Assembly (NCBI RefSeq): GCF_963675165.1
Contig: NC_087380.1
Location: forward strand, 3,029,803 to 3,093,802
Length of the DNA: 64,000 bases
Origin: Halichondria panicea
Lineage: Eukaryota > Porifera > Demospongiae > Suberitida > Halichondriidae
Direction of reading: 5' to 3'
The position numbers and the translations under genes were made by a program. The number at the start of each line of letters is the position of its first letter. Within the stretch, counting starts at the first letter, position 1. This document shows positions 61,128-64,000 of the stretch, piece by piece. Under the pieces are notes generated by a model. The model was not told where the DNA came from. It did not search any database and saw only the letters and a list, made by a program, of their open reading frames with translations.

Positions 61128-61345
61128 CTCCATTAACGACCACCTCCAAATAGCAACCACACGCTATATAACGGCCAAGAGCTCAGGTCCGGATTGAAAC
61201 TACAATGACTTCAATGTAAAGCAACCTCTCAAAAGTGACCACCTCTCTACTCCGTACAACAAGCAGCTTTCTAGTCCCCAGCAATGGAAAATAACCTCCC
61301 AGAACAGACAGCCACACCCAGAATTAGCAGAAAATTATTGCTGAG
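61128..61345. mobile_element. Pogo/Tigger-like MITE fragment
   Basis: It begins ACAGTGGAACCTCCATTAAC and continues with AC(C)TC-rich blocks (GACCACCTC occurs twice). This terminus is typical of pogo/Tigger-type non-autonomous elements. The right end is not clear. Confidence 0.5.
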
Positions 61346-61746
61346 ATAGCATTATTTTGCACAATCGTGAAAACCTGGCTGTAGCTTGTCTCTACAGCCT
61401 TTTCAAAGCTTGTATGAGCTAAAAAAGCAGTTAGCAAAGCCCCAAGATTCATTTGCAGCAAGAAATGACTCGTAGAAAATACATAGCTGGAAATCGAAAC
61501 CTCCCAAGGAACCAGTGCAGTGATAGTAAGATCAAGAAGTTAAGTAAGTGTGTGAGTGAGTAAATGAGTAATTTTTATACAAGAGCTTAGAGTATTTAAT
61601 AATTGATTGTAAAAAACACATATAAAGACATTCAATCATCAGGTAGCATACTAAAGAAAGGGAGTTTCATTCTCCTTGGGTGTAGCTGGCTGTATGATAC
61701 TACTAGTTTTTTCATATTTTCTGCAGACAAAAGCTGGTTGCATCGG

Positions 61747-62080
61747 TCACGATTGATTTTCATTAAAGGTAGCACCACCTAAGCCACACCGGATAACGCA
61801 GTCACCCTCCTCCATATCAAGTTCACTGTCTGAATCTTCAGTGTCACTGGGGACGTCAGTAGGGGGAGATGAAGGGGGAGACGAGTCAGCGGGGCTGACA
61901 ATAGCATCCTGTAACTCTGAACCTACAATTGAAGTTGTTTTTATTTATATATAAGTTTTGTTGTTTATTTATCATAATTTATATGATTTGGATTTTTATT
62001 TATGTGAAACCGTTACCTGCTTTACTCTTTTTGAAGAATGTTGAAATTGGCACTTGACTTGGTCTCTTCCTGTTACTCAT
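61747..62080 (-). CDS. Two-exon acidic protein with N-terminal PIP-box-like motif
   Basis: Exon 1 is 62080-62017 (minus) and exon 2 is 61922-61747, with a clean GTAACG donor and TAG acceptor in matching phase: 79 residues plus stop. It begins MSNRKRPSQVPISTFFKKSK. QVPISTFF fits the PCNA-interacting (PIP) consensus Q-x-x-I-x-x-F-F and is flanked by basic residues. A Ser/Pro/acidic stretch (SSPPSPPTDVPSDTEDSDSE) follows. N-termini of this kind occur in hAT/ZMYM-type transposon-derived proteins, so this may be the 5' part of a decayed element rather than a host gene. Confidence 0.45.
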
Positions 62081-62744
62081 TGTTGTATAATAAGTAAGTC
62101 TGGTTGAACATAATTACCACAATCAAAGCTAGCTGCATGACACATGGATGTGGGTTTATCCCCATCTTGTATCCAATTAATTACTATGCAGTTTTTGCAA
62201 CGCGATCAGTTGAGAAAGAGTAAAGAAGCTGCCACTGCTTTTAGCTAAGTTCTGTTCCTTCTAGAGTGGACTACATGCAGGTATTGACATTACTACATAA
62301 ATAGAATAGGTAAAACATGACTGTAAATGACTGTAGATTGCTAAAAATCAATTTTAATATTTTGAGCAAAAGGGGGGTTCCTTTGCTCCCTTGGATCTCC
62401 CCCTGGATCCGCCTCTGCTGAGTAGTTATGGATAGTTAATTAAGGAACAGCTATAATTATATAGACCAAAAAAACTATCACTTCTCTCACAGATATTATA
62501 ACAGTCTTGAACTTGATTGTAATATGTATATAGCTGTATGGTGCAGTCTTTTGAGGTCTGGATGTACTTAGTAGCCCCAACCTCCGCTGAAATCTCTCAA
62601 AGTTAAATTTGGGGGGGAGTCATTTGTGACTAGGAGTCAGTGACCAGGGGAGTCATTTATTCCTAGGCTCCTGAGCTGGGATAATACAGTCCAAAGAAGC
62701 TCAAAAATACTGAAGCTATGGCTTGAAAACTTAAATCATGAACA

Positions 62745-63487
62745 GAATTCTACGGTGGCCCTGAGGTACACACCTACTCCATTTTTCATTTGCAGTTCAT
62801 TTCGCAGTTCAACTACGCTTCTGCAGTTCACTTTGCAGTTCACTTTGCAGTTCACTTTGCAGTTCACTTTGCAGTTCACCTTGCAGTTCACTTTTGTAGT
62901 TTGCTTCTGCAGTTCAGTTTTTCAGTTCTCTTCTGCAGTTCACTTTTACAGTTTGCTTCTGCAGTTCAGTTGCTGTATCACAATAATCACGTGACATCAC
63001 ATGTGCTTTAATAAGAAACACCTGGAAACTAGGAGGAGAACAGTCTAGCATGCAAGCTAGCTTAGCCATGAGCTCTAGCCTAGAATTAGAAGCTAGCTGC
63101 ATGTGTTTGTCTTGCCTTCCCATCCAAAATGTTCTGTTGTATAGCTAGTCCCCCCTGATCCAACCTTCAATTTCTTGGCAGCTAGCTTCTAATTCTAGGC
63201 TAGAGCTCATGGCTAAGCTAGCTTGCATGCTAGACTGTTCTCCTCCTAGTTTCTAGGTGTTTCTTATTAATTAAAGCACATGTGATGTCACGTGATTATT
63301 GTGATACAGCAACTGAACTGCAGAAGCGAACTGTAAAAGTGAACTGCAGAAGAAAATTGAAAAACTGAACTGCAGAAGCAAACTGCAAAAGTGAACTGCA
63401 AAGTGAACTGCAGAAGCGTAGTTGAACTGCGAAATGAACCGCAAATGAAAAATGGAGTAGGTGTACCTCAGGGCCACCGTAGAATTC
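62745..63487. mobile_element. Foldback element with tandem-repeat arms
   Basis: The left arm (62745-63101) and right arm (about 63179-63487) are inverted copies joined by an 80-bp unique middle. The ends are GAATTCTACGGTGGCCCTGA and its complement. Each arm contains repeats of the 12-mer TTGCAGTTCACT; the left arm has several more copies than the right. Arms made of short tandem repeats are typical of Foldback-type transposons. GAATTC lies at both ends, so a 6-bp target duplication cannot be told from the inverted repeat. Confidence 0.8.
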
Positions 63488-63905
63488 AGTTTCTTGCGCT
63501 ATGCTGTCCGTCTATCGCTACAAAAGAGGGGTGGGGCTGCTGCACTGTTTTGCAGTTTTTGTGGGTGGGGCTCTTCAGGGTGATCATACTGAGCATGCGC
63601 AGAAAGCAACTGCAAATCTCCTAAGTGTCTCCTAATTTTTTGTCCCGGAAATTTTTCTTTGGAGGTTGGCACCTATGCATGTATATAAATCTTAATATCA
63701 GCCCCCATAGGCCGCTCCTATACGACAACACAAACACCGTGTAGTTTACTCTACTCAAAAGAATTGGAGTATTGTACATGAACTAAATAAGTATAGATGA
63801 ACATGAATTTCTAACATAATTACAGAGGGAAATCAAATTAGTACTGATTTAGAACGCTATAATATTATAGTCTGGTGGTGGTGCATTGTATGCAAGACTA
63901 CACAG

Positions 63906-63951
63906 CCTCGATTCAAGGCCGTATTTTAATGCGGTCTGGAATCGAGGCTAG
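63906..63951. mobile_element. Short palindromic copy of the TAGCCTCGATTCCAGG family
   Basis: AGCCTCGATTCAAGGCCG is followed after about ten bases by GCGGTCTGGAATCGAGGCT. It is an imperfect hairpin sharing its ends with 23151-23216 and 44465-45208. Confidence 0.7.
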
Positions 63952-64000
63952 CCGCAACCAAGTCTCTGTGTATGAGTACTGGTCATAATTATACCCAAAT

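Noticed and set aside
1..64000. Bacterial or viral gene content, CRISPR arrays, operons
   Set aside because: Spliced metazoan genes dominate. The direct repeats found are minisatellites or exon cassettes, not spacer arrays. No tRNA or rRNA gene was recognised by eye.

Overview
This is a multi-exon animal nuclear locus. Exons carry GT..AG introns, many only 45-60 bp long, and nearly all ectodomain introns are in phase 1. The proteins are metazoan signalling and recognition receptors: an adhesion GPCR, a receptor tyrosine kinase (RTK), and secreted Ig/FN3 proteins with Eph-receptor-like modules. The AT-rich, GCATGC-rich background, compact introns and sponge-type RTK kinase sequence suggest a demosponge. 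That is an inference from style and family resemblance, not a species identification. Exon borders were placed by hand from splice signals, frame and comparison between copies.

Layout. (A) 245-15960 (+): a giant adhesion GPCR, open at the 5' edge. It has 14 Ig-like exons in five near-identical tandem cassettes, then a sushi domain, a hormone-receptor-like Cys motif, GAIN/GPS, 7TM and a cytoplasmic tail with an exact-length duplicated 24-residue block. (psi-B) 17649-20187 (-): a decayed inverted copy of gene B. (B) 26929-29850 (+): a secreted protein of four Ig domains plus an Eph-like FN3, closed in frame at 654 codons. (C) 32034-45489 (+): a paralogue of gene B whose Ig exons run, in matching phase, into PSI/IPT, transmembrane and tyrosine-kinase exons. 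The ectodomain and TM exons carry several frame breaks, while the kinase and tail exons are intact. (D) 47824-58642 (+): a secreted 1494-residue Ig/FN3 protein that ends in an Eph-type Cys-rich module and two FN3 domains, with no TM or kinase. (E) 61747-62080 (-): a small two-exon ORF with an N-terminal PIP-box-like motif. The gaps hold many MITE-like and foldback elements, LINE fragments, and stray sushi, SRCR, Ig and FN3 exon fragments.

Taken together, the locus clusters Ig-rich surface and soluble recognition proteins that exchange modules by phase-1 exon duplication. One plausible reading is a sponge self/non-self or environmental recognition locus: membrane receptors (GPCR, RTK) next to soluble proteins built from the same or RTK-type ectodomain parts. 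The function is inference; the exon duplications, paralogy and missing TM segments are visible in the sequence.
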